A DNA stretch of 64,000 bases from an uncultured Kineothrix sp. (GTDB lineage: Bacteria > Bacillota > Clostridia > Lachnospirales > Lachnospiraceae), in NCBI GenBank assembly GCA_910588855.1, contig CAJUSR010000003.1, forward strand, positions 62,001 through 126,000, written 5' to 3'. Shown in pieces: positions 1 to 8,895 of the stretch. Both the position numbers and the translations under genes were made by a program. A model generated the notes under the pieces. That model searched no databases. It saw nothing but the letters and a program-made list of their open reading frames with translations, and had not been told where the DNA came from. Position 1 is the stretch's first letter. Every line of letters begins with the position of its first letter.

Positions 1-296
1 ATGCTGTGTTGATGTGGATGCGCCAGGAAGGCGGGGGCAGCGATATCAACAGCAATTGCAGCAGCGATTGCTGCTGCAATTGCTGCGAAGGTTTGGATAA
101 GAGAACAAGTGATTGGGAAGATGCCAAGGATCTGGTAGACCGGGCGGCTAAGTATCTGGCAGGATGCGAAAAGGACGGGAAGATTTACCGTTGCCTTGCG
201 GAGTGTATGGGATTTGCCGAATACCCGCAGGTGTACGGGGCTTATCCGTGGTCGCTGGGACCGGGGCTGGGGGTACTAAGGAAGAAAGGCGTATAG
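1..296 (+). CDS. C-terminal part of an unrecognised protein (runs off the left edge)
   Basis: The reading frame is open from the left edge and stops with TAG at 294-296, so this is probably the 3' end of a larger gene. I do not recognise the family. The visible part begins with a glycine and cysteine-rich stretch (seven cysteines within residues spelled by bases 51-90), then a charged helical-looking segment and a Pro/Gly/Tyr-rich tail. The cysteine string is encoded by a perfect inverted repeat (50-85). The stop lies 3 bases before the ATG of the fucosyltransferase gene, so the two are probably co-transcribed. No catalytic motif is visible and no function is proposed. Confidence 0.5.
   Translation, partial: AVLMWMRQEGGGSDINSNCSSDCCCNCCEGLDKRTSDWEDAKDLVDRAAKYLAGCEKDGKIYRCLAECMGFAEYPQVYGAYPWSLGPGLGVLRKKGV
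50..85. repeat. Perfect 16-bp inverted repeat with 4-base loop inside coding sequence
   Basis: Bases 50-65 and 70-85 are exact reverse complements separated by GATT. The arm is built from CAGCAATTGCAGCAGC. It lies within the partial coding region and spells its cysteine-rich segment. It is not followed by a T run, so it does not look like an intrinsic terminator. Confidence 0.85.
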
Positions 297-299
297 GCG

Positions 300-1199
300 A
301 TGATAATTATACAATTGGCAGGTGGGCTTGGAAATCAGATGCAGCAATATGCAATGTATCAGAAGTTTCTAAGCATTGGAAAAAAAGTAAAGTTGGATAT
401 TTCGTGGTTTGAAGAAGCGGACAGGCAGAAAAATGTTTATGCGAAAAGGGAGCTGGAGCTGAATTATTTTAAAAAGGCAGAGTATGAAGCGTGTACAAAA
501 GAGGAAAGGGAGGCAATGATTGGAAGCGGCAGCCTTGCCGGAAAGATAAAAGGTAAACTGTTTCCCAGAGCAAGGAAGATTTTCCGCGAATCGGAAATGT
601 ATCACCCGGAAATCTTTGATTTTGAAGATAAATATTTGTACGGCTATTTTGCCTGTGAGAAATATTATGCGGATATTATGGAAACCTTGTGGAAACAGTT
701 TTCATTTCCGGAAAGCGGCAATCCGGAGAACCGGAAGATGGCGGAAAGGATGCACAATGGGGAATCCATCAGCATCCATATCAGGCGGGGGGATTATCTG
801 GATGCGGAGAATAGGGCGATGTTCGGCAATATATGTACGGAGGAATATTATGCCGGTGCAATCCGGGAAATGAAACGGATTTGCCCATCGGCGCATTTTT
901 ATGTTTTTTCCGATGATATTCCTTATGCCGTGGAAAAATATAGCGGAGAGGAATTTACGATAGTGGATACAAATAAAGGGAAGGACAGTTTTTACGATAT
1001 CTGGCTGATGAGTAATTGCAGGCATAATATTTGCGCCAATTCCACATTTAGTTTTTGGGGGGCCAGATTGAATCAAAATAAAGAGAAAATAACAATGCGG
1101 CCTTCCATCCATAAAAATACTCAAAAATTCGAGCCGGAGAGAATGCGTGAATTATGGAAAGGGTGGGTATTTTTAAATAATCGAGGAGAAGTGGTATAG
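300..1199 (+). CDS. Alpha-1,2-fucosyltransferase, family GT11
   Basis: A 299-residue protein with the hallmarks of GT11 fucosyltransferases (FutC/WbsJ type), which move fucose from GDP-fucose to the 2-hydroxyl of a galactose-like acceptor. The N-terminal LAGGLGNQMQQYA (residues 6-18), the central HIRRGDYL (160-167), FYVFSDD (200-206) and NICANSTFSFWGA (243-255) are the conserved GT11 blocks. Length is normal for the family. No signal peptide or membrane segment is seen, so it should act at the cytoplasmic face on a lipid-linked acceptor. ATG follows the previous stop by 3 bases. No GDP-fucose synthesis genes are in this window, so the donor must come from elsewhere. The enzyme class is firm; linkage and acceptor are inferred. 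Confidence 0.9.
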   Translation: MIIIQLAGGLGNQMQQYAMYQKFLSIGKKVKLDISWFEEADRQKNVYAKRELELNYFKKAEYEACTKEEREAMIGSGSLAGKIKGKLFPRARKIFRESEMYHPEIFDFEDKYLYGYFACEKYYADIMETLWKQFSFPESGNPENRKMAERMHNGESISIHIRRGDYLDAENRAMFGNICTEEYYAGAIREMKRICPSAHFYVFSDDIPYAVEKYSGEEFTIVDTNKGKDSFYDIWLMSNCRHNICANSTFSFWGARLNQNKEKITMRPSIHKNTQKFEPERMRELWKGWVFLNNRGEVV

Positions 1200-1201
1200 C
1201 G

Positions 1202-2776
1202 ATGGGGTGTTTGATAAAAAAGGAATCCATGCCATTAGGGGAATTGTTATATGTTTTGTCATTTGGCTCGCTTTTGTTTGCAAAGGGTATCGGCTTTTAT
1301 GACGGGCAAAAAATATTTATCGGTTTTGCCGCAATGTCATTTCTTTTTGGCATGTGCAAACTGGCGGCTACAAAATATTCCTGGAAGGATTTGGTTTTTA
1401 TTGCAGGAATGGTTGTATTGAGCCTTATTATTTATAAACACTCCCGGGAAAAGGGTATTTTATTTTATACTTGGATGATAATCGGTTTGAAGAATGTCAG
1501 GCTGGAAACGGTGATGCGTTGGGGACTGAAAATATGGAGTATTACTTTTTTGGGAACTTTTGTTTACTCCGTATTCCATCTCCAGGGCAGCCTGTATAAA
1601 GTACATGATAAGTTAGGGCTGGGGCATATATTTCGGTGGGGAATGGGGCAGCCGCATCCAAATGTGCTACATATCTCATATTTGCTTTTGCTTTTGTTTG
1701 TAGTATATCATTTGCGGGAAAAATTTAACTGGAAAATCTGTCTGGCGATGTTTGCAGGGAATTGCTATATTTTCCTGTATTCTATCAGCTATACGGGGTT
1801 TGCTATTACCACCGTTTATTTATTGGCTAATTTATATTGGCAATCGAGGGGAAAATTTGGTAAGATAGAACAGATAGTATGTGAATGCGTTTTTCCATTG
1901 TGCGTTTTATTGTCGGTGGCAGGGCCGCTTGTCCTGAAAGGAAAACTATTCGATATTGTCAATAAGCTTTTGAACACAAGGCTTTATTTGTCCAGTTTGT
2001 TTTTGAAGAAAGAAAATATTACGTTGTTTGGAAACAATATCGGTTCTTTGACCAGTGCGGTAAAAACGATGGACTGTTCTTATGTGTATGGCCTAATCGC
2101 CTATGGGGTATTGTTTTTTGGGGCTATAACGGTTGGGTATATTTGCCTAATCCATAAGTATGTGAAAGAACAAAGGGGCATAGAGCTGTTGATGGTTTTT
2201 GCCTTGCTGGCGGCAGGATTGACGGAGCCGTTTCTTTTTAATACCTCCTACAAAAATATTTCTTTGCTGTTGTTGGGCGCTTATCTTTTTGGAAGAGGGA
2301 AGCCGGAAGAGGACAGGCTTATGATTGGCTGGCACGGCAGAGCCATAGAAGATGTTTTGGTCCCGTCTGCAAAGGTAGATTGGCAGGAAGCGGAATGCAG
2401 GATAAAAGAGGCGGTTGGGAAGAAAAAGCGATATATACGGATGCTTTCCGCTGCGTCCGGCTTACTCTGCATTGTTTTGTATATCACAAATGCCCCGGAT
2501 TACCGGGGGGTCATTGTTCCAAGGGTCCACTGCGCAGATATAGAGAAAGGGACATCGGTTTATTTGTCAGAAGAAGAACCCAGGGAGTATGAAGGATACC
2601 TTATCTGGGATTATCAGGACGGGGAAACCCCGATGGAATGCTTTGAAGGCAATATTGTTAAGATGGAAAAAATAAGAGGCGGCATCAGCAGAGGGATATT
2701 GGGCTATGCAGCATGTAATTGCCTGTTAAGCGCGGGGCTGTTTATAATTAATGGAAAAGCAAGGATGAAAAAATAA
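1202..2776 (+). CDS. Multi-pass membrane protein, Wzy-like polysaccharide polymerase candidate
   Basis: A 524-residue protein with about ten hydrophobic segments over residues 10-370 and a smaller C-terminal region bounded by two more (near 435 and 500). It resembles the product at 27620-29536: both start with a similar membrane block, share a LTKY/ATKY-type motif near residue 58, and carry RWGMG followed by HISY/HVSY (145-160 here) in the same place. Size, topology and position among glycosyltransferases fit a Wzy polymerase or O-antigen-ligase-like protein, but no diagnostic signature was seen, so the role is inferred. The ATG is 2 bases after the fucosyltransferase stop and the ribosome site lies within that gene's last codons (GAGGAG). 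Confidence 0.6.
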   Translation: MGCLIKKESMPLGELLYVLSFGSLLFAKGIGFYDGQKIFIGFAAMSFLFGMCKLAATKYSWKDLVFIAGMVVLSLIIYKHSREKGILFYTWMIIGLKNVRLETVMRWGLKIWSITFLGTFVYSVFHLQGSLYKVHDKLGLGHIFRWGMGQPHPNVLHISYLLLLLFVVYHLREKFNWKICLAMFAGNCYIFLYSISYTGFAITTVYLLANLYWQSRGKFGKIEQIVCECVFPLCVLLSVAGPLVLKGKLFDIVNKLLNTRLYLSSLFLKKENITLFGNNIGSLTSAVKTMDCSYVYGLIAYGVLFFGAITVGYICLIHKYVKEQRGIELLMVFALLAAGLTEPFLFNTSYKNISLLLLGAYLFGRGKPEEDRLMIGWHGRAIEDVLVPSAKVDWQEAECRIKEAVGKKKRYIRMLSAASGLLCIVLYITNAPDYRGVIVPRVHCADIEKGTSVYLSEEEPREYEGYLIWDYQDGETPMECFEGNIVKMEKIRGGISRGILGYAACNCLLSAGLFIINGKARMKK

Positions 2777-2856
2777 GTAAAAAGATTGTTAGTTGAAAAA
2801 TACAATCTGACGTATTTGGGCGGTTTTTGCACAGGAAAAACCCAAATGGGAAAGGC

Positions 2857-3999
2857 ATGAGTATGAAGATGAAAATTGCCATGATTGGGCAGAAAAGAAT
2901 CCCATCCAGAGAGGGAGGGGTAGAAGTAGTCGTTACGGAGCTATCCACAAGGCTTTCTGCTATGGGGTACCAGGTAGAGGCATATAACCGTTCCGGTTAT
3001 CATGTTTCGGGGAAGGAATTTGATGACGGAAGGGGCAAGCTGTATAAAGGGGTACGGATTATTACCGTACCGACTTTTAGGAACGGCAAGCTGAATGCTA
3101 TTGTATATACAGTATTAGGAACGCTCCGTGCCCTGTTCGGCAGGTATGATGTAATTCATTACCATGCGGAAGGGCCGTGTATTATGCTGTGGCTGCCGAA
3201 GCTTTTCGGAATCCGTGTAGTGGCTACCATCCACGGTCTGGACTGGCAGAGGGCGAAATGGGGGAATTTCGCTTCTTATATACTGAAAGCAGGAGAAAAA
3301 GCCGCCGCCAGGTACGCGGACGAAGTGATTGTGCTTTCCCGCAATGTGCAGGACTATTTTAAAGATGTGTATCACAGGGAGACGCATTATATCCCTAATG
3401 GAGTGAACCGGCCGGAGAAAAAGGAAGTCCGGGAAATAGGAAAAAAATATGGGTTGAAGAAGGATGGATATATTCTCTTTGTAGCCCGCCTCGTGCCGGA
3501 AAAGGGGCTGCATTACCTGATAGAAGCATTCCGCGGGATCAATACGGATAAAAAGCTGGTGATTGCAGGAGGCAGCAGCCATTCTTTTGAATACATGGAA
3601 AAAGTACAGAAGATGGCGGCAAGGGACAAAAGGATATTGATGACGGATTTTGTGCAGGGCAGGGTATTGGAAGAACTGTATTCCAATGCATATGTTTTTG
3701 TGTTGCCCAGCGATGTAGAAGGGATGGCTATCAGCCTTTTGGAGGCGATGAGCTACGGAAACTGCTGCCTGGTAAGCGACATTAAGGAAAATATAGAGGT
3801 TGTGGGGGATAAAGCGGAGGCTTTTGCAAAGGGAAATGTGGAAGATTTGAAAAGGAAGCTGACGGGGCTTTTGAAATCTCCGGATATAGTGGATAAATAC
3901 AAGAAGGAAAGCAGTGGCTTCATCTGTGCAAAGTATAGTTGGAGCGATGTGTTGGAACAGACTTTGGCATTATATCGGAATAAGAGGGAACGACTGTGA
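2857..3999 (+). CDS. GT4 glycosyltransferase with WchF-like (DUF1972) N-terminus
   Basis: About 380 residues. The N-terminal MIGQKRIPSREGGVEVVV block is typical of the DUF1972 rhamnosyltransferase group (pneumococcal WchF-like), which adds a deoxyhexose early on a lipid-linked sugar. The C-terminal half has the GT-B layout: FVARLVPEKGLHYLIEAF, then VLPSDVEGMAISLLEAMSYG with the E-x7-E pattern. The open frame extends upstream to a TTG at 2827, but ATG 2857 (or 2863) puts the Rossmann strand at the very N-terminus as in the family. The stop overlaps the GTG of the next gene by 4 bases, so translation is coupled. GT4 fold is firm; the sugar is not determined. Confidence 0.85.
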   Translation: MSMKMKIAMIGQKRIPSREGGVEVVVTELSTRLSAMGYQVEAYNRSGYHVSGKEFDDGRGKLYKGVRIITVPTFRNGKLNAIVYTVLGTLRALFGRYDVIHYHAEGPCIMLWLPKLFGIRVVATIHGLDWQRAKWGNFASYILKAGEKAAARYADEVIVLSRNVQDYFKDVYHRETHYIPNGVNRPEKKEVREIGKKYGLKKDGYILFVARLVPEKGLHYLIEAFRGINTDKKLVIAGGSSHSFEYMEKVQKMAARDKRILMTDFVQGRVLEELYSNAYVFVLPSDVEGMAISLLEAMSYGNCCLVSDIKENIEVVGDKAEAFAKGNVEDLKRKLTGLLKSPDIVDKYKKESSGFICAKYSWSDVLEQTLALYRNKRERL

Positions 4000-5222
4000 A
4001 AATTTTAATGGTTAATAAATTCCTATATCCCAATGGAGGTTCTGAGACCTATATTTTTCAACTGGGGAAAGAGCTTGTGAAAATGGGGCATAAGGTGGAA
4101 TATTTTGGGATGGAACACCGGGAACGGATTGTGGGGAACCGGGCAGGAAGCTATACTTCCAATATGGACTTCCATACGAAGGGAATCGGCAGACTGCTTT
4201 ATCCGTTTCGGATTATCTATTCCATAGAGGCGCGGAAAAAGCTGCGGGCTGTTTTGGAGGATTTTGAACCGGATGTGGTCCATTTAAATAATTTTAATTT
4301 TCAATTGACCCCCTCTATCATATATGAGATAAAAAGTTTTGATAAGAAACGGAAAAAGAAAACGCGGCTGGTTTATACAGCCCATGATTACCAGTGGGTC
4401 TGCCCAAACCATATGATGAAAATCCCTTCCACCGGGGAACTGTGCAGCCGGTGCGCCACAGGAGGGTTTGGCCATTGCAGCCGGAATAAATGTATACACA
4501 ATTCGGGAATTAAAAGTCTGCTTGGCACGGTGGAAGCAACGCTATATAAAAAATTGGGCACTTATCGGAAAATGGATACGGTTATTTGTCCCAGCCGCTT
4601 TATGGAGCGGGTGCTTTCCGGGAATCCGGCTTTGGCAGGGAAGACGGTTGTTCTGCATAATTTTGTAAACGAAGCGCCGGAAGATAGTGAAACGGGGAAA
4701 AGGGGAAGGGATTACGTGTTATATATGGGGAGGTACGATAAGGAGAAAGGGATAGGCACATTATTGGAGGTCTGCCGTGAATTGAGGGATATCCCTTTTG
4801 TTTTTGCAGGGAAAGGGGCATTGGAAAAGGAATTGGAGAAAGTGCCCAATATCGAAAATAAGGGGTTTTTGTCAGGCGCGGCATTGCGGCAGCTTATCAG
4901 GAACGCCCGTTTTCTCGTTTTCCCTTCCGAATGGTATGAGAATTGCCCTTTTACGGTGATGGAAGCCCAGATGTTTGGAACGCCGGTGCTGGCGTCCGAT
5001 TTGGGAGGAACGGCGGAGCTTATAAAACCCGGGGTGACAGGGGAACTCTTTGAAGCGGGGAATGCGCAGGAATTGAAGAAGAAAATAAAAGCACTCTGGA
5101 AAGATGAGGCAAAGTGCAAAGAGTATGCGGAAAATTGCGGCCATGTGCAGTTTGATACGGTCAAAAGCTACTGCCGTAAACTTTTAAGGCTATACCATGA
5201 GGAAGGAAAAGAAGGTGTATAG
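3996..5222 (+). CDS. GT4 glycosyltransferase with cysteine-rich insert
   Basis: A 408-residue GT-B enzyme starting at a GTG that overlaps the previous stop (GTGA). The N-terminus MKILMVNKFLYPNGGSETY is a standard GT4 start. The nucleotide-sugar half has YMGRYDKEKGIGTLLEV and VFPSEWYENCPFTVMEAQMFG. A cysteine cluster around residues 135-170 (CPNH, CSRC, HCSRNKC) is a feature of a GT4 subgroup and may bind metal. It should act in the cytoplasm in repeat-unit assembly. The final codons carry the ribosome site of the next gene (GAAGG). Donor and acceptor cannot be read from the sequence. Confidence 0.85.
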   Translation: MKILMVNKFLYPNGGSETYIFQLGKELVKMGHKVEYFGMEHRERIVGNRAGSYTSNMDFHTKGIGRLLYPFRIIYSIEARKKLRAVLEDFEPDVVHLNNFNFQLTPSIIYEIKSFDKKRKKKTRLVYTAHDYQWVCPNHMMKIPSTGELCSRCATGGFGHCSRNKCIHNSGIKSLLGTVEATLYKKLGTYRKMDTVICPSRFMERVLSGNPALAGKTVVLHNFVNEAPEDSETGKRGRDYVLYMGRYDKEKGIGTLLEVCRELRDIPFVFAGKGALEKELEKVPNIENKGFLSGAALRQLIRNARFLVFPSEWYENCPFTVMEAQMFGTPVLASDLGGTAELIKPGVTGELFEAGNAQELKKKIKALWKDEAKCKEYAENCGHVQFDTVKSYCRKLLRLYHEEGKEGV

Positions 5223-5224
5223 GC

Positions 5225-6988
5225 ATGAAGTCATACTTTTCAATGAAAACGTTGGCAAAGAACCTTTTTCAATACGGATGTTATCTGATTTTTGGATTGT
5301 GCGTAGTATATTTGACGCTTTTAAGCTTTTTTAGCACCAGCAGCGTCCAGCTAAAGAAAGTGACGTCCGAATGGGAGCCGGAGCGGTTGGAAGAGCATAT
5401 CTTTTTCCTGCCGGATTCCCCGTGGAAACATTTGGCGGTATGTTTGTGCCTTTTGCTCTTGCTTTGCTTTGTTTTTTCCTTTTTAAAAAGAAAGAAGGGG
5501 AAGCTTGTTTGGCTTTGCCTTCCTTTTTTTGTTTTCAGTGTTGCCTTTATTTTTTCGGTGGATTTATATCCAATCAGTGATCCGGGAAAGATACTTGAGA
5601 TAGCAAGAGCGATAAAGGAACAAAATTACGGGCAGTTTGCGGTGGGGGGATATATGCACCGATATCCGGACCAGGCAGGGATTGTATTGCTTTACTATGG
5701 AATACACTGCTTGTTTGGGGAGAAGGATTATCTGGCAATCCAGATATGGAATGCGGCGCTTTTGACAGGGGCTTATTTTTTCTTAGGCAGGATTGCGGCT
5801 TTGCTGTGGGGGGATAAGGACGAAAATGCCCAGAATATGACATTGCTTTTTTGTGTCATATTTTTCCCTGCATTGTTGTATGTAACGTTTGTTTATGGGA
5901 TGATTCCCGGTCTGGCATTTAGCATATTGGCATTCTATCTGCAATTGGAGTATATGCGGACAAGAAGGCTGGCTTATGGGATTGGCGCGGCAGTGAGCAT
6001 TAGTTTTGCAATTGTATGGAAAACTAATTCGTTGATTATGTTTATTGCTATGTTGGTTTTTTTAGTGTATGATTTAATAATGGAAAAAGGGGAAAGGAAG
6101 AAAAAAACATGGATACTGTTAGCAGCGCTGATTGTCATCCAAAGATTCAGCGCATGGACGGTGGACGCTGTCATGGAAGGCCTGACGGGGATAGAGCCGG
6201 CAGAAGGGATGCCTAAGACGGCATGGATTGGCATGGGGCTGCAGGAAACAGGTGGCGCACCTGGCGTATGGAATGGATATAGCGTAAGCCTTTATGAAGA
6301 GAACGGCTATGATTACGATAAGACAAACGAAGCTGCGAAAGAGAAGATTATGGATCAAATCCTTATTTTTCTGGACGACAGAAGCTATGGGGTGGATTTT
6401 TTCGGAAGAAAGAATGCGGCGCAATGGAACGACCCTGCTTTTGGCAGTTTGTCGGTGGTGGATGGAAGGGAAGAGGATGGTAAAAAGAAACTGGACAACT
6501 TGTGTCATGGCCCTTTGAAATATAGATTGACAGAGGCGGCAAATTATTTGCAGTCTGCGGTTCTTGCCGGCGTCTGCTTTTATTTGTTTTTGGGCAGGAA
6601 GGGGCAGAAGCGGGGGGAAATGCTCTTAGGCATAGCGGTGACAGGAGGTTTGCTGTTTCATATGTTTTGGGAGGCAAAACCCCAATATGTGCTGCCTTAT
6701 TTTGTGCTTTTGTTGCCTTACTGCGGAATGGGTTATTCCGGTATGGTAAAAAATGTCCTTGCCTTATGGAAGGAAAGAAAACGGAACGCGGATAAAACAA
6801 GGGACAGATGTTTATTTGCTGCAATCGGGGCAGGAATAATCTGTGCGTTTATTGGGATGATATCCTTATTATCGGACTTTCGGATTATATCCTATACAGT
6901 CCATATCCAAAGTAATCCGGAATATTTGGAACAGTATGAGGAAGCCGTACAGGGCAGCTTGAAAGAATATGAGGAAAGACAGGAGTAA
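5225..6988 (+). CDS. Multi-pass GT-C-like (GT39/PMT-type) glycosyltransferase
   Basis: A 587-residue protein with a first membrane segment near residue 20 and about ten more, plus a soluble loop around 320-420. It is a paralogue of the poly-G-interrupted gene at 13747-15827: both have an early ISDPGKI/PKDDPANV acidic loop after the second or third segment, then a LLYVTFVYG/LLYTTFIYG segment, a WKTNSLI/LKMNYLI segment, and GMGLQE followed by an asparagine/tyrosine-rich loop. The acidic loop fits GT-C enzymes that use polyprenyl-phosphate sugars on the outer membrane face. This copy has no long G run and is intact. Family assignment is moderate; substrate is unknown. Confidence 0.65.
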   Translation: MKSYFSMKTLAKNLFQYGCYLIFGLCVVYLTLLSFFSTSSVQLKKVTSEWEPERLEEHIFFLPDSPWKHLAVCLCLLLLLCFVFSFLKRKKGKLVWLCLPFFVFSVAFIFSVDLYPISDPGKILEIARAIKEQNYGQFAVGGYMHRYPDQAGIVLLYYGIHCLFGEKDYLAIQIWNAALLTGAYFFLGRIAALLWGDKDENAQNMTLLFCVIFFPALLYVTFVYGMIPGLAFSILAFYLQLEYMRTRRLAYGIGAAVSISFAIVWKTNSLIMFIAMLVFLVYDLIMEKGERKKKTWILLAALIVIQRFSAWTVDAVMEGLTGIEPAEGMPKTAWIGMGLQETGGAPGVWNGYSVSLYEENGYDYDKTNEAAKEKIMDQILIFLDDRSYGVDFFGRKNAAQWNDPAFGSLSVVDGREEDGKKKLDNLCHGPLKYRLTEAANYLQSAVLAGVCFYLFLGRKGQKRGEMLLGIAVTGGLLFHMFWEAKPQYVLPYFVLLLPYCGMGYSGMVKNVLALWKERKRNADKTRDRCLFAAIGAGIICAFIGMISLLSDFRIISYTVHIQSNPEYLEQYEEAVQGSLKEYEERQE

Positions 6989-6993
6989 GATAA

Positions 6994-8004
6994 ATGGCGA
7001 GAAGAACATTGTATGGAACCGTTATTGTAACGTACCGCTGCAATGCCCGTTGCAATATGTGCGATTGCTTTAAGGACCCTACGAAGCCGGAGGAAGAGAT
7101 TACATTAGAAGATATTAAAAAACTTCCAGAGATGGCGTTTACCAATATAACGGGCGGGGAACCTTTCGTAAGGCAGGATATCCCGGAAATCGTAAGAGAA
7201 CTGTATAAGAAGTCGGATAGAATTGTGATATCCACAAACGGATATTTTACGGACAGGATTATTGCTTTGTGCAAAGAATTTCCCAAGGTGGGCATACGTA
7301 TCAGCATCGAAGGGCTGCAGAAAACCAACGATGCCATCCGTGGAATCCCCGATGGGTTTAACAGAGGGTACCAGACGTTAAAAACATTGGTGGAGATGAA
7401 GCATCCTGACGTTGGGTTCGGGATGACGGTGCAGGATATGAATTGTCAGGATTTGGTTCCTTTATATAATATTGCGAATGATATGGGGATGGAATTTGCG
7501 ACGGCTACGCTGCATAATTCCTTCTATTTCAGGAAAACGGACAACCGCATCGACGATAAACGGAAGGTAGCGGAAAATTTTGAGAAGCTGATTAACGAAC
7601 TGTTAAGAAGCAAATCGCCGAAAAAATGGTTCCGGGCCTATTTCAATCATGGGTTGATTAATTATATTTATGGGAATAAGCGCCTGCTGCCCTGCGATAT
7701 GTCGAGGAATGCTTTTTTTATCGACCCATTCTGCGATGTCATCCCTTGCAACGGGATGGAGAAGAAAGCGGTTATGGGCAATCTGCGCCGCCAGTCCTGG
7801 GAAGAGCTTTGGAACTCCAAACAGGCGCAGGAAGTAAGGGAATGCACGAGAAAATGCGACAGGAATTGCTGGATGATAGGAAGTGCGTCCCCGGCGATGC
7901 ATAAATATATATGGGTTCCCGGCTGGTGGGTAATCCGCCATAAATTTTTGAAGGGCGGGAAATACAGCCTGAAGGAAAACCGTTTTATCCGTGAGGGAAA
8001 ATAA
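6994..8004 (+). CDS. Radical SAM/SPASM protein
   Basis: A 336-residue enzyme with the radical SAM cluster motif C16-x3-C20-x2-C23, the NITGGEPF SAM-contact motif and an ISIEGL strand. The C-terminal SPASM region holds further cysteines (LPCDMS, FCDVIPCNG, CTRKCDRNC) for auxiliary iron-sulfur clusters. It lies between a membrane glycosyltransferase and a GT-D transferase with 3-5 base gaps, so it is probably part of glycan modification rather than peptide maturation. No precursor peptide gene is seen nearby. The start has a good GACAGGAGT ribosome site. The chemistry (epimerisation, dehydration or other) cannot be told from sequence. Confidence 0.85.
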   Translation: MARRTLYGTVIVTYRCNARCNMCDCFKDPTKPEEEITLEDIKKLPEMAFTNITGGEPFVRQDIPEIVRELYKKSDRIVISTNGYFTDRIIALCKEFPKVGIRISIEGLQKTNDAIRGIPDGFNRGYQTLKTLVEMKHPDVGFGMTVQDMNCQDLVPLYNIANDMGMEFATATLHNSFYFRKTDNRIDDKRKVAENFEKLINELLRSKSPKKWFRAYFNHGLINYIYGNKRLLPCDMSRNAFFIDPFCDVIPCNGMEKKAVMGNLRRQSWEELWNSKQAQEVRECTRKCDRNCWMIGSASPAMHKYIWVPGWWVIRHKFLKGGKYSLKENRFIREGK

Positions 8005-8007
8005 AAA

Positions 8008-8895
8008 ATGAATGGGAAAAGATGGATGAAAGACCGTATAGCGGATATCGTTTATCTATGGTATAGGCTGCCGGGCAGGAAGCCTACGGTAAAAGTGTAC
8101 GGCATGGACGAAACATTGGATGAACTGTTGCATACCGGCAAATCGCTGGTGCGTTTCGGCGACGGTGAAATCGTTATGATGAAAGGAAAGAGTTTAAAGC
8201 TCCAACAGGCGTCCCCGGAACTGGCAGAAGGGCTGAAACGGATATTAGGCTATGAGCATGACAACCTAATGGTAACAGTACAGGGGATTTTTGACGGGGT
8301 AGAGATGTACCACAAAAAAAGCCGTCAATTCTGGAAAGACCACCTGCTGTTTTGCCGCAAAATTTATAAACGATACTGCAATTCCGGCAAAGTATATGGG
8401 GATACGGCAGTGACAAGGTGTTGGTATGCGTTCGACGACAAATCCGGATGCGGGCGGTGGTTTGGGAAGTTCCGGGAAGTATGGAAAGATAAACAAGTGG
8501 TGGTAGTGGAAGGGACACGCAGCCATAACGGTGTGGGCAATGATTTGCTGGATACAGCTGCCGGAGTGGAACGGATTATCTGCCCCCCAAAAGATGCGTA
8601 TGACTTCTATCAGGAAATATTGGATGAGTGCAGGAAATTCCCAAAAGACCGGATGTTCCTCCTGTCGCTGGGGGTAACGGCGAAGTTTTTGGCGGAGGAT
8701 TTGTACCGGGATGGCTATAGGGTAATCGATATTGGGAATTTGGATATGGAATATGAGTGGTTCCTGCAAGGAACATATGAGAAAGCGCCGGTGAAAAAGC
8801 ATGGGATAACCGGCGTGGAAGAAAACAGGAAAGCCGGGTATGCGGAATATTTGGAGCAGATAAAGGCAAATATAGGGAATGGATGGACATGTTAA
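8008..8895 (+). CDS. GT-D fold glycosyltransferase (DUF1792 family)
   Basis: A 295-residue protein with the RFGDGE motif (49-54) that marks the DUF1792/GT-D family, first described for a streptococcal enzyme that extends O-glycans on serine-rich repeat adhesins. Other family-like blocks are WGDTAVTRCWYAF, VVVEGTRSHNGVGNDLLDTA and LLSLGVTAKFLAEDLYR. The conserved acidic residues fit metal-dependent transfer from a UDP-sugar. It ends 13 bases inside the ABC transporter gene, so the two are co-translated. Family assignment is strong; the acceptor here is unknown. Confidence 0.85.
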   Translation: MNGKRWMKDRIADIVYLWYRLPGRKPTVKVYGMDETLDELLHTGKSLVRFGDGEIVMMKGKSLKLQQASPELAEGLKRILGYEHDNLMVTVQGIFDGVEMYHKKSRQFWKDHLLFCRKIYKRYCNSGKVYGDTAVTRCWYAFDDKSGCGRWFGKFREVWKDKQVVVVEGTRSHNGVGNDLLDTAAGVERIICPPKDAYDFYQEILDECRKFPKDRMFLLSLGVTAKFLAEDLYRDGYRVIDIGNLDMEYEWFLQGTYEKAPVKKHGITGVEENRKAGYAEYLEQIKANIGNGWTC

